Below are positions 23,100 through 35,609 of a stretch of 64,000 nt of DNA, piece by piece; the first letter of the stretch is position 1; each line of letters opens with the position of its first letter. This DNA is from Limanda limanda. Its lineage: Eukaryota > Chordata > Actinopteri > Pleuronectiformes > Pleuronectidae. The translations under genes and the position numbers were made by a program. The notes below the pieces were generated by a model. It saw only the letters and a list, made by a program, of their open reading frames with translations, was not told where the DNA came from and did no database searches. The stretch covers positions 186,001 to 250,000 of the forward strand of contig NW_026870532.1 in the NCBI RefSeq assembly GCF_963576545.1, given 5' to 3'.

Positions 23100-23914
23100 C
23101 AAGTCTCTCCGACCTTCACAAAAAAAGTTATTCAAGAATATCTCCTCAGATTTGGGGGAATTTCGTCGGTCGACCTCTTCCGAAGGTCGTAAAAGCTCGG
23201 GGATGGTACCAATCGATCCGCAGGACCCAAATTAGTCCAGATGCAACCACTTTCCAAGTCTCTCCGACCTTCACAAAAAAAGTTATTCAAGAATATCTCT
23301 TTCTCCTATGTGCTTTCATCCCTAACCCTAACCCTAACCCTTCCGAAAGTCGGAGAAGCTCAAGGATGGTACCGATCGATGCGCGCTACCCCATTTAGTG
23401 GGGGTAGAGCCTACTTGCAAGTCTCTCCGACCTTCACAAAAAAAGTTATTCAAGAATATCTCTTTCTCCTTTGTGCTTTCATCCCTAACCCTAACCCTAA
23501 CCCTTCCGAAAGTCGGAGAAGCTCAAGGATGGTACCGATCGATGCGCGCTACCCCATTTAGTGGGGGTAGAGCCTATTTGCAAGTCTCTCCGACCTTCAC
23601 AAAAAAAGTTATTCAAGAATATCTCTTTCTCCTATGTGCTTTCATCCCTAACCCTAACCCTAACCCTTCCGAAAGTCGGAGAAGCTCAAGGATGGTACCG
23701 ATCGATGCGCGCTACCCCATTTAGTGGGGGTAGAGCCTACTTGCAAGTCTCTCCGTCTCTCCGACCTTCACAAAAAAAGTTATTCAAGAATATCTCTTTC
23801 TCCTATGTGCTTTCATCCCTAACCCTAACCCTAACCCTTCCGAAAGTCGGAGAAGCTCAAGGATGGTACTGATCGATGCGCGCAACCCCATTTAGTGGGG
23901 GTAGAGCCTACTTG
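23100..23914 (+). repeat. M3 module with an 8-bp insertion, 815 bp
   Basis: gtaaaag B, ctcctttgtg A and ctatttgc marks as in other M3 copies. The last A is lengthened to 171 bp. Confidence 0.92.
23744..23914 (+). repeat. Expanded A unit (171 bp)
   Basis: The head reads caagtctctccgtctctccg: an 8-bp tandem duplication of tctctccg, or rotation. It is the only head expansion in the window and a natural sequence tag for this locus. Confidence 0.95.
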
Positions 23915-24868
23915 CAAGTCTCTCCGACCTTCACAAAAAAAGTTATTCAAGAATATCTCCTCAGATTTGGGGGAATTTCGTCGGTCGACCTCTTCCGAAG
24001 GTCGTACAAGCTCGGGGATGGTACCAATCGATCCGCAGGACCCAAATTAGTCCAGATGCAACCACTTTCCAAGTCTCTCCGACCTTCACAAAAAAAGTTA
24101 TTCAAGAATATCTCTTTCTCCTATGTGCTTTCATCCCTAACCCTAACCCTAACCCTTCCGAAAGTCGGAGAAGCTCAAGGATGGTACCGATCGATGCGCG
24201 CTACCCCATTTAGTGGGGGTAGAGCCTACTTGCAAGTCTCTCCGACCTTCACAAAAAAAGTTATTCAAGAATATCTCTTTCTCCTATGTGCTTTCATCCC
24301 TAACCCTAACCCTAACCCTTCCGAAAGTCGGAGAAGCTCAAGGATGGTACCGATCGATGCGCGCAACCCCATTTAGTGGGGGTAGAGCCTACTTGCAAGT
24401 CTCTCCGACCTTCACAAAAAAGGTTATTCAAGAATATCTCCTCAGATTTGGGGGAATTTCGTCGGTCGACCTCTTCCGAAGGTCGTACAAGCTCGGGGAT
24501 GGTACCAATCGATCTGCAGGACCCAAATTAGTCCAGATGCAACCACTTTCCAAGTCTCTCCGACCTTCACAAAAAAAGTTATTCAAGAATATCTCTTTCT
24601 CCTATGTGCTTTCATCCCTAACCCTAACCCTAACCCTTCCGAAAGTCGGAGAAGCTCAAGGATGGTACTGATCGATGCGCGCAACCCCATTTAGTGGGGG
24701 TAGAGCCTACTTGCAAGTCTCTCCGACCTTCACAAAAAAAGTTATTCAAGAATATCTCCTCAGATTTGGGGGAATTTCGTCGGTCCACCTCTTCCGAAGG
24801 TCGTACAAGCTCGGGGATGGTACCAATCGATCCGCAGGACCCAAATTAGTCCAGATGCAACCACTTTC
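23915..24868 (+). repeat. M0 module, 954 bp
   Basis: Opens a 3516-bp duplication (23915-27430 against 27431-30946). Last B (24714) has ggtccacc, losing GTCGAC; the same change is in 28230. Confidence 0.92.
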
Positions 24869-27112
24869 CAAGTCTCTCCGACCTTCACAAAAAAAGTTAT
24901 TCAAGAATATCTCTTTCTCCTATGTGCTTTCATCCCTAACCCTAACCCTAACCCTTCCGAAAGTCGGAGAAGCTCAAGGATGGTACCGATCGATGCGCGC
25001 TACCCCATTTAGTGGGGGTAGAGCCTACTTGCAAGTCTCTCCGACCTTCACAAAAAAAGTTATTCAAGAATATCTCTTTCTCCTATGTGCTTTCATCCCT
25101 AACCCTAACCCTAACCCTTCCGAAAGTCGGAGAAGCTCAAGGATGGTACCGATCGATGCGCGTTACCCCATTTAGTGGGGGTAGAGCCTACTTGCAAGTC
25201 TCTCCGACCTTCACAAAAAAAGTTATTCAAGAATATCTCTTTCTCCTATGTGCTTTCATCCCTAACCCTAACCCTAACCCTTCCGAAAGTCGGAGAAGCT
25301 CAAGGATGGTACCGATCGATGCGCGCTACCCCATTTAGTGGGGGTAGAGCCTACTTGCAAGTCTCTCCGACCTTCACAAAAAAAGTTATTCAAGAATATC
25401 TCTTTCTCCTATGTGCTTTCATCCCTAACCCTAACCCTAACCCTTCCGAAAGTCGGAGAAGCTCAAGGATGGTACTGATCGATGCGCGCAACCCCATTTA
25501 GTGGGGGTAGAGCCTACTTGCAAGTCTCTCCGACCTTCACAAAAAAAGTTATTCAAGAATATCTCCTCAGATTTGGGGGAATTTCGTCGGTCGACCTTTT
25601 CCGAAGGTCGTACAAGCTCGGGGATGGTACCAATCGATCCGCAGGACCCAAATTAGTCCAGATGCAACCACTTTCCAAGTCTCTCCGACCTTCACAAAAA
25701 AAGTTATTCAAGAATATCTCTTTCTCCTATGTGCTTTCATCCCTAACCCTAACCCTAACCCTTCCGAAAGTCGGAGAAGCTCAAGGATGGTACTGATCGA
25801 TGCGCGCTACCCCATTTAGTGGGGGTAGAGCCTACTTGCAAGTCTCTCCGACCTTCACAAAAAAAGTTATTCAAGAATATCTCCTCAGATTTGGGGGAAT
25901 TTCGTCGGTCGACCTCTTCCGAAGGTCGTACAAGCTCGGGGATGGTACCAATCGATCCGCAGGACCCAAATTAGTCCAGATGCAACCACTTTCCAAGTCT
26001 CTCCGACCTTCACAAAAAAAGTTATTCAAGAATATCTCTTTCTCCTATGTGCTTTCATCCCTAACCCTAACCCTTCCGAAAGTCGGAGAAGCTCAAGGAT
26101 GGTACCGATCGATGCGCGCTACCCCATTTAGTGGGGGTAGAGCCTACTTGCAAGTCTCTCCGACCTTCACAAAAAAAGTTATTCAAGAATATCTCTTTCT
26201 CCTATGTGCTTTCATCCCTAACCCTAACCCTAACCCTTCCGAAAGTCGGAGAAGCTCAAGGATGGTACTGATCGATGCGCGCAACCCCATTTAGTGGGGG
26301 TAGAGCCTACTTGCAAGTCTCTCCGACCTTCACAAAAAAAGTTATTCAAGAATATCTCCTCAGATTTGGGGGAATTTCGTCGGTCGACCTTTTCCGAAGG
26401 TCGTACAAGCTCGGGGATGGTACCAATCGATCCGCAGGACCCAAATTAGTCCAGATGCAACCACTTTCCAAGTCTCTCCGACCTTCACAAAAAAAGTTAT
26501 TCAAGAATATCTCTTTCTCCTATGTGCTTTCATCCCTAACCCTAACCCTAACCCTTCCGAAAGTCGGAGAAGCTCAAGGATGGTACTGATCGATGCGCGC
26601 AACCCCATTTAGTGGGGGTAGAGCCTACTTGCAAGTCTCTCCGACCTTCACAAAAAAAGTTATTCAAGAATATCTCCTCAGATTTGGGGGAATTTCGTCG
26701 GTCGACCTCTTCCAAAGGTCGTACAAGCTCGGGGATGGTACCAATCGATCCGCAGGACCCAAATTAGTCCAGATGCAACCACTTTCCAAGTCTCTCCGAC
26801 CTTCACAAAAAAAGTTATTCAAGAATATCTCTTTCTCCTATGTGCTTTCATCCCTAACCCTAACCCTAACCCTTCCGAAAGTCGGAGAAGCTCAAGGATG
26901 GTACCGATCGATGCGCGCTACCCCATTTAGTGGGGGTAGAGCCTACTTGCAAGTCTCTCCGACCTTCACAAAAAAAGTTATTCAAGAATATCTCTTTCTC
27001 CTATGTGCTTTCATCCCTAACCCTAACCCTAACCCTTCCGAAAGTCGGAGAAGCTCAAGGATGGTACTGATCGATGCGCGCAACCCCATTTAGTGGGGGT
27101 AGAGCCTACTTG
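24869..27112 (+). repeat. M1 module, 2244 bp
   Basis: Full unit order and marks. Private change ttccaaagg (CpG to CpA) in B 26632, absent from its duplicate 30148. Confidence 0.92.
25994..26150 (+). repeat. Contracted A' unit (two hexamers)
   Basis: 157-bp unit, M1 position 8 of the copy starting at 24869. Confidence 0.95.
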
Positions 27113-27430
27113 CAAGTCTCTCCGACCTTCACAAAAAAGGTTATTCAAGAATATCTCCTCAGATTTGGGGGAATTTCGTCGGTCGACCTCTTCCGAAGGT
27201 CGTACAAGCTCGGGGATGGTACCAATCGATCTGCAGGACCCAAATTAGTCCAGATGCAACCACTTTCCAAGTCTCTCCGACCTTCACAAAAAAAGTTATT
27301 CAAGAATATCTCTTTCTCCTATGTGCTTTCATCCCTAACCCTAACCCTAACCCTTCCGAAAGTCGGAGAAGCTCAAGGATGGTACTGATCGATGCGCGCA
27401 ACCCCATTTAGTGGGGGTAGAGCCTACTTG
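27113..27430 (+). repeat. B-A junction dimer, 318 bp
   Basis: B 27113 carries the M0 marks aaaaaaggtt and atctgcagg where an M2-type B would be expected after M1. This looks like a crossover in which M1 (ending B-A-A) was joined to the second half of M0, producing the 3516-bp duplication. Confidence 0.85.
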
Positions 27431-28384
27431 CAAGTCTCTCCGACCTTCACAAAAAAAGTTATTCAAGAATATCTCCTCAGATTTGGGGGAATTTCGTCGG
27501 TCGACCTCTTCCGAAGGTCGTACAAGCTCGGGGATGGTACCAATCGATCCGCAGGACCCAAATTAGTCCAGATGCAACCACTTTCCAAGTCTCTCCGACC
27601 TTCACAAAAAAAGTTATTCAAGAATATCTCTTTCTCCTATGTGCTTTCATCCCTAACCCTAACCCTAACCCTTCCGAAAGTCGGAGAAGCTCAAGGATGG
27701 TACCGATCGATGCGCGCTACCCCATTTAGTGGGGGTAGAGCCTACTTGCAAGTCTCTCCGACCTTCACAAAAAAAGTTATTCAAGAATATCTCTTTCTCC
27801 TATGTGCTTTCATCCCTAACCCTAACCCTAACCCTTCCGAAAGTCGGAGAAGCTCAAGGATGGTACCGATCGATGCGCGCAACCCCATTTAGTGGGGGTA
27901 GAGCCTACTTGCAAGTCTCTCCGACCTTCACAAAAAAGGTTATTCAAGAATATCTCCTCAGATTTGGGGGAATTTCGTCGGTCGACCTCTTCCGAAGGTC
28001 GTACAAGCTCGGGGATGGTACCAATCGATCTGCAGGACCCAAATTAGTCCAGATGCAACCACTTTCCAAGTCTCTCCGACCTTCACAAAAAAAGTTATTC
28101 AAGAATATCTCTTTCTCCTATGTGCTTTCATCCCTAACCCTAACCCTAACCCTTCCGAAAGTCGGAGAAGCTCAAGGATGGTACTGATCGATGCGCGCAA
28201 CCCCATTTAGTGGGGGTAGAGCCTACTTGCAAGTCTCTCCGACCTTCACAAAAAAAGTTATTCAAGAATATCTCCTCAGATTTGGGGGAATTTCGTCGGT
28301 CCACCTCTTCCGAAGGTCGTACAAGCTCGGGGATGGTACCAATCGATCCGCAGGACCCAAATTAGTCCAGATGCAACCACTTTC
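27431..28384 (+). repeat. M0 module, 954 bp
   Basis: Duplicate of 23915-24868 at 3516 bp, including the ggtccacc change in B 28230. Confidence 0.92.
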
Positions 28385-30628
28385 CAAGTCTCTCCGACCT
28401 TCACAAAAAAAGTTATTCAAGAATATCTCTTTCTCCTATGTGCTTTCATCCCTAACCCTAACCCTAACCCTTCCGAAAGTCGGAGAAGCTCAAGGATGGT
28501 ACCGATCGATGCGCGCTACCCCATTTAGTGGGGGTAGAGCCTACTTGCAAGTCTCTCCGACCTTCACAAAAAAAGTTATTCAAGAATATCTCTTTCTCCT
28601 ATGTGCTTTCATCCCTAACCCTAACCCTAACCCTTCCGAAAGTCGGAGAAGCTCAAGGATGGTACCGATCGATGCGCGTTACCCCATTTAGTGGGGGTAG
28701 AGCCTACTTGCAAGTCTCTCCGACCTTCACAAAAAAAGTTATTCAAGAATATCTCTTTCTCCTATGTGCTTTCATCCCTAACCCTAACCCTAACCCTTCC
28801 GAAAGTCGGAGAAGCTCAAGGATGGTACCGATCGATGCGCGCTACCCCATTTAGTGGGGGTAGAGCCTACTTGCAAGTCTCTCCGACCTTCACAAAAAAA
28901 GTTATTCAAGAATATCTCTTTCTCCTATGTGCTTTCATCCCTAACCCTAACCCTAACCCTTCCGAAAGTCGGAGAAGCTCAAGGATGGTACTGATCGATG
29001 CGCGCAACCCCATTTAGTGGGGGTAGAGCCTACTTGCAAGTCTCTCCGACCTTCACAAAAAAAGTTATTCAAGAATATCTCCTCAGATTTGGGGGAATTT
29101 CGTCGGTCGACCTTTTCCGAAGGTCGTACAAGCTCGGGGATGGTACCAATCGATCCGCAGGACCCAAATTAGTCCAGATGCAACCACTTTCCAAGTCTCT
29201 CCGACCTTCACAAAAAAAGTTATTCAAGAATATCTCTTTCTCCTATGTGCTTTCATCCCTAACCCTAACCCTAACCCTTCCGAAAGTCGGAGAAGCTCAA
29301 GGATGGTACTGATCGATGCGCGCTACCCCATTTAGTGGGGGTAGAGCCTACTTGCAAGTCTCTCCGACCTTCACAAAAAAAGTTATTCAAGAATATCTCC
29401 TCAGATTTGGGGGAATTTCGTCGGTCGACCTCTTCCGAAGGTCGTACAAGCTCGGGGATGGTACCAATCGATCCGCAGGACCCAAATTAGTCCAGATGCA
29501 ACCACTTTCCAAGTCTCTCCGACCTTCACAAAAAAAGTTATTCAAGAATATCTCTTTCTCCTATGTGCTTTCATCCCTAACCCTAACCCTTCCGAAAGTC
29601 GGAGAAGCTCAAGGATGGTACCGATCGATGCGCGCTACCCCATTTAGTGGGGGTAGAGCCTACTTGCAAGTCTCTCCGACCTTCACAAAAAAAGTTATTC
29701 AAGAATATCTCTTTCTCCTATGTGCTTTCATCCCTAACCCTAACCCTAACCCTTCCGAAAGTCGGAGAAGCTCAAGGATGGTACTGATCGATGCGCGCAA
29801 CCCCATTTAGTGGGGGTAGAGCCTACTTGCAAGTCTCTCCGACCTTCACAAAAAAAGTTATTCAAGAATATCTCCTCAGATTTGGGGGAATTTCGTCGGT
29901 CGACCTTTTCCGAAGGTCGTACAAGCTCGGGGATGGTACCAATCGATCCGCAGGACCCAAATTAGTCCAGATGCAACCACTTTCCAAGTCTCTCCGACCT
30001 TCACAAAAAAAGTTATTCAAGAATATCTCTTTCTCCTATGTGCTTTCATCCCTAACCCTAACCCTAACCCTTCCGAAAGTCGGAGAAGCTCAAGGATGGT
30101 ACTGATCGATGCGCGCTACCCCATTTAGTGGGGGTAGAGCCTACTTGCAAGTCTCTCCGACCTTCACAAAAAAAGTTATTCAAGAATATCTCCTCAGATT
30201 TGGGGGAATTTCGTCGGTCGACCTCTTCCGAAGGTCGTACAAGCTCGGGGATGGTACCAATCGATCCGCAGGACCCAAATTAGTCCAGATGCAACCACTT
30301 TCCAAGTCTCTCCGACCTTCACAAAAAAAGTTATTCAAGAATATCTCTTTCTCCTATGTGCTTTCATCCCTAACCCTAACCCTAACCCTTCCGAAAGTCG
30401 GAGAAGCTCAAGGATGGTACCGATCGATGCGCGCTACCCCATTTAGTGGGGGTAGAGCCTACTTGCAAGTCTCTCCGACCTTCACAAAAAAAGTTATTCA
30501 AGAATATCTCTTTCTCCTATGTGCTTTCATCCCTAACCCTAACCCTAACCCTTCCGAAAGTCGGAGAAGCTCAAGGATGGTACTGATCGATGCGCGCAAC
30601 CCCATTTAGTGGGGGTAGAGCCTACTTG
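28385..30628 (+). repeat. M1 module, 2244 bp
   Basis: Duplicate of 24869-27112 at 3516 bp with all M1 marks. Confidence 0.92.
29510..29666 (+). repeat. Contracted A' unit (two hexamers)
   Basis: 157-bp unit, M1 position 8 of the copy starting at 28385. Confidence 0.95.
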
Positions 30629-31761
30629 CAAGTCTCTCCGACCTTCACAAAAAAAGTTATTCAAGAATATCTCCTCAGATTTGGGGGAATTTCGTCGGTC
30701 GACCTCTTCCGAAGGTCGTACAAGCTCGGGGATGGTACCAATCGATCCGCAGGACCCAAATTAGTCCAGATGCAACCACTTTCCAAGTCTCTCCGACCTT
30801 CACAAAAAAAGTTATTCAAGAATATCTCTTTCTCCTATGTGCTTTCATCCCTAACCCTAACCCTAACCCTTCCGAAAGTCGGAGAAGCTCAAGGATGGTA
30901 CCGATCGATGCGCGCTACCCCATTTAGTGGGGGTAGAGCCTACTTGCAAGTCTCTCCGACCTTCACAAAAAAAGTTATTCAAGAATATCTCTTTCTCCTA
31001 TGTGCTTTCATCCCTAACCCTAACCCTAACCCTTCCGAAAGTCGGAGAAGCTCAAGGATGGTACCGATCGATGCGCGCTACCCCATTTAGTGGGGGTAGA
31101 GCCTATTTGCAAGTCTCTCCGACCTTCACAAAAAAAGTTATTCAAGAATATCTCTTTCTCCTATGTGCTTTCATCCCTAACCCTAACCCTAACCCTTCCG
31201 AAAGTCGGAGAAGCTCAAGGATGGTACCGATCGATGCGCGCTACCCCATTTAGTGGGGGTAGAGCCTACTTGCAAGTCTCTCCGACCTTCACAAAAAAAG
31301 TTATTCAAGAATATCTCTTTCTCCTATGTGCTTTCATCCCTAACCCTAACCCTAACCCTTCCGAAAGTCGGAGAAGCTCAAGGATGGTACCGATCGATGC
31401 GCGCTACCCCATTTAGTGGGGGTAGAGCCTACTTGCAAGTCTCTCCGACCTTCACAAAAAAAGTTATTCAAGAATATCTCTTTCTCCTATGTGCTTTCAT
31501 CCCTAACCCTAACCCTAACCCTTCCGAAAGTCGGAGAAGCTCAAGGATGGTACCGATCGATGCGCGCTACCCCATTTAGTGGGGGTAGAGCCTACTTGCA
31601 AGTCTCTCCGACCTTCACAAAAAAAGTTATTCAAGAATATCTCTTTCTCCTATGTGCTTTCATCCCTAACCCTAACCCTAACCCTTCCGAAAGTCGGAGA
31701 AGCTCAAGGATGGTACTGATCGATGCGCGCAACCCCATTTAGTGGGGGTAAAGCCTACTTG
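30629..31761 (+). repeat. M2 module, 1133 bp
   Basis: B-A6 with ctatttgc at the end of A 30947. The last A (31599) ends ggggtaaagcc instead of ggggtagagcc. Confidence 0.92.
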
Positions 31762-32560
31762 CAAGTCTCTCCGACCTTCACAAAAAAAGTTATTCAAGAA
31801 TATCTCCTCAGATTTGGGGGAATTTCGTCGGTCGACCTCTTCCGAAGGTCGTACAAGCTCGGGGATGGTACCAATCGATCCGCAGGACCCAAATTAGTCC
31901 AGATGCAACCACTTTCCAAGTCTCTCCGACCTTCACAAAAAAAGTTATTCAAGAATATCTCTTTCTCCTATGTGCTTTCATCCCTAACCCTAACCCTAAC
32001 CCTTCCGAAAGTCGGAGAAGCTCAAGGATGGTACTGATCGATGCGCGCTACCCCATTTAGTGGGGGTAGAGCCTACTTGCAAGTCTCTCCGACCTTCACA
32101 AAAAAAGTTATTCAAGAATATCTCCTCAGATTTGGGGGAATTTCGTCGGTCGACCTCTTCCGAAGGTCGTACAAGCTCGGGGATGGTACCAATCGATCCG
32201 CAGGACCCAAATTAGTCCAGATGCAACCACTTTCCAAGTCTCTCCGACCTTCACAAAAAAAGTTATTCAAGAATATCTCTTTCTCCTATGTGCTTTCATC
32301 CCTAACCCTAACCCTAACCCTTCCGAAAGTCGGAGAAGCTCAAGGATGGTACCGATCGATGCGCGCTACCCCATTTAGTGGGGGTAGAGCCTACTTGCAA
32401 GTCTCTCCGACCTTCACAAAAAAAGTTATTCAAGAATATCTCTTTCTCCTATGTGCTTTCATCCCTAACCCTAACCCTAACCCTTCCGAAAGTCGGAGAA
32501 GCTCAAGGGTGGTACTGATCGATGCGCGCAACCCCATTTAGTGGGGGTAGAGCCTACTTG
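31762..32560 (+). repeat. Linker L, 799 bp
   Basis: B-A-B-A-A as at 11230, displaced 20532 bp. The last A has caagggtgg (32398 unit), a private change. Confidence 0.9.
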
Positions 32561-33367
32561 CAAGTCTCTCCGACCTTCACAAAAAAAGTTATTCAAGAAT
32601 ATCTCCTCAGATTTGGGGGAATTTCGTCGGTCGACCTCTTCCGAAGGTCGTAAAAGCTCGGGGATGGTACCAATCGATCCGCAGGACCCAAATTAGTCCA
32701 GATGCAACCACTTTCCAAGTCTCTCCGACCTTCACAAAAAAAGTTATTCAAGAATATCTCTTTCTCCTATGTGCTTTCATCCCTAACCCTAACCCTAACC
32801 CTTCCGAAAGTCGGAGAAGCTCAAGGATGGTACCGATCGATGCGCGCTACCCCATTTAGTGGGGGTAGAGCCTACTTGCAAGTCTCTCCGACCTTCACAA
32901 AAAAAGTTATTCAAGAATATCTCTTTCTCCTTTGTGCTTTCATCCCTAACCCTAACCCTAACCCTTCCGAAAGTCGGAGAAGCTCAAGGATGGTACCGAT
33001 CGATGCGCGCTACCCCATTTAGTGGGGGTAGAGCCTATTTGCAAGTCTCTCCGACCTTCACAAAAAAAGTTATTCAAGAATATCTCTTTCTCCTATGTGC
33101 TTTCATCCCTAACCCTAACCCTAACCCTTCCGAAAGTCGGAGAAGCTCAAGGATGGTACCGATCGATGCGCGCTACCCCATTTAGTGGGGGTAGAGCCTA
33201 CTTGCAAGTCTCTCCGACCTTCACAAAAAAAGTTATTCAAGAATATCTCTTTCTCCTATGTGCTTTCATCCCTAACCCTAACCCTAACCCTTCCGAAAGT
33301 CGGAGAAGCTCAAGGATGGTACTGATCGATGCGCGCAACCCCATTTAGTGGGGGTAGAGCCTACTTG
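32561..33367 (+). repeat. M3 module, 807 bp
   Basis: gtaaaag, ctcctttgtg and ctatttgc marks. Last module of the 5138-type HOR domain before the second HOR family starts. Confidence 0.92.
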
Positions 33368-35609
33368 CAAGTCTCTCCGACCTTCACAAAAAAAGTTATT
33401 CAAGAATATCTCCTCAGATTTGGGGGAATTTCGTCGGTCGACCTCTTCCGAAGGTCGTACAAGCTCGGGGATGGTACCAATCGATCCGCAGGACCCAAAT
33501 TAGTCCAGATGCAACCACTTTCCAAGTCTCTCCGACCTTCACAAAAAAAGTTATTCAAGAATATCTCTTTCTCCTATGTGCTTTCATCCCTAACCCTAAC
33601 CCTAACCCTTCCGAAAGTCGGAGAAGCTCTAGGATGGTACCGATCGATGCGCGCTACCCCATTTAGTGGGGGTATAGCCTACTTGCAAGTCTCTCCGACC
33701 TTCACAAAAAAAGTTATTCAAGAATATCTCTTTCTCCTATGTGCTTTCATCCCTAACCCTAACCCTAACCCTTCCGAAAGTCGGAGAAGCTCAAGGATGG
33801 TACCGATCGATGCGCGCAACCCCATTTAGTGGGGGTAGAGCCTACTTGCAAGTCTCTCCGACCTTCACAAAAAAGGTTATTCAAGAATATCTCCTCAGAT
33901 TTGGGGGAATTTCGTCGGTCGACCTCTTCCGAAGGTCGTACAAGCTCGGGGATGGTACCAATCGATCTGCAGGACCCAAATTAGTCCAGATGCAACCACT
34001 TTCCAAGTCTCTCCGACCTTCACAAAAAAAGTTATTCAAGAATATCTCTTTCTCCTATGTGCTTTCATCCCTAACCCTAACCCTAACCCTTCCGAAAGTC
34101 GGAGAAGCTCAAGGATGGTACCGATCGATGCGCGCTACCCCATTTAGTGGGGGTAGAGCCTACTTGCAAGTCTCTCCGACCTTCACAAAAAAAGTTATTC
34201 AAGAATATCTCCTCAGATTTGGGGGAATTTCGTCGGTCGACCTCTTCCGAAGGTCGTACAAGCTCGGGGATGGTACCAATCGATCCGCAGGACCCAAATT
34301 AGTCCAGATGCAACCACTTTCCAAGTCTCTCCGACCTTCACAAAAAAAGTTATTCAAGAATATCTCTTTCTCCTATGTGCTTTCATCCCTAACCCTAACC
34401 CTAACCCTTCCGAAAGTCGGAGAAGCTCAAGGATGGTACCGATCGATGCGCGTTACCCCATTTAGTGGGGGTAGAGCCTACTTGCAAGTCTCTCCGACCT
34501 TCACAAAAAAAGTTATTCAAGAATATCTCTTTCTCCTATGTGCTTTCATCCCTAACCCTAACCCTAACCCTTCCGAAAGTCGGAGAAGCTCAAGGATGGT
34601 ACCGATCGATGCGCGCTACCCCATTTAGTGGGGGTAGAGCCTACTTGCAAGTCTCTCCGACCTTCACAAAAAAAGTTATTCAAGAATATCTCTTTCTCCT
34701 ATGTGCTTTCATCCCTAACCCTAACCCTAACCCTTCCGAAAGTCGGAGAAGCTCAAGGATTGTACCGATCGATGCGCGCTACCCCATTTAGTGGGGGTAG
34801 AGCCTACTTGCAAGTCTCTCCGACCTTCACAAAAAAAGTTATTCAAGAATATCTCTTTCTCCTATGTGCTTTCATCCCTAACCCTAACCCTAACCCTTCC
34901 AAAAGTCGGAGAAGCTCAAGGATGGTACTGATCGATGCGCGCAACCCCATTTAGTGGGGGTAGAGCCTACTTGCAAGTCTCTCCGACCTTCACAAAAAAA
35001 GTTATTCAAGAATATCTCCTCAGATTTGGGGGAATTTCGTCGGTCGACCTCTTCCGAAGGTCGTACAAGCTCGGGGATGGTACCAATCGATCTGCAGGAC
35101 CCAAATTAGTCCAGATGCAACCACTTTCCAAGTCTCTCCGACCTTCACAAAAAAAGTTATTCAAGAATATCTCTTTCTCCTATGTGCTTTCATCCCTAAC
35201 CCTAACCCTAACCCTTCCGAAAGTCGGAGAAGCTCAAGGATGGTACCGATCGATGCGCGCTACCCCATTTAGTGGGGGTAGAGCCTACTTGCAAGTCTCT
35301 CCGACCTTCACAAAAAAAGTTATTCAAGAATATCTCTTTCTCCTATGTGCTTTCATCCCTAACCCTAACCCTAACCCTTCCGAAAGTCGGAGAAGCTCAA
35401 GGATGGTACCGATCGATGCGCGCTACCCCATTTAGTGGGGGTAGAGCCTACTTGCAAGTCTCTCCGACCTTCACAAAAAAAGTTATTCAAGAATATCTCC
35501 TCAGATTTGGGGGAATTTCGTCGGTCGACCTCTTCAGAAGGTCGTACAAGCTCGGGGATGGTACCAATCGATCCGCAGGACCCAAATTAGTCCAGATGCA
35601 ACCACTTTC

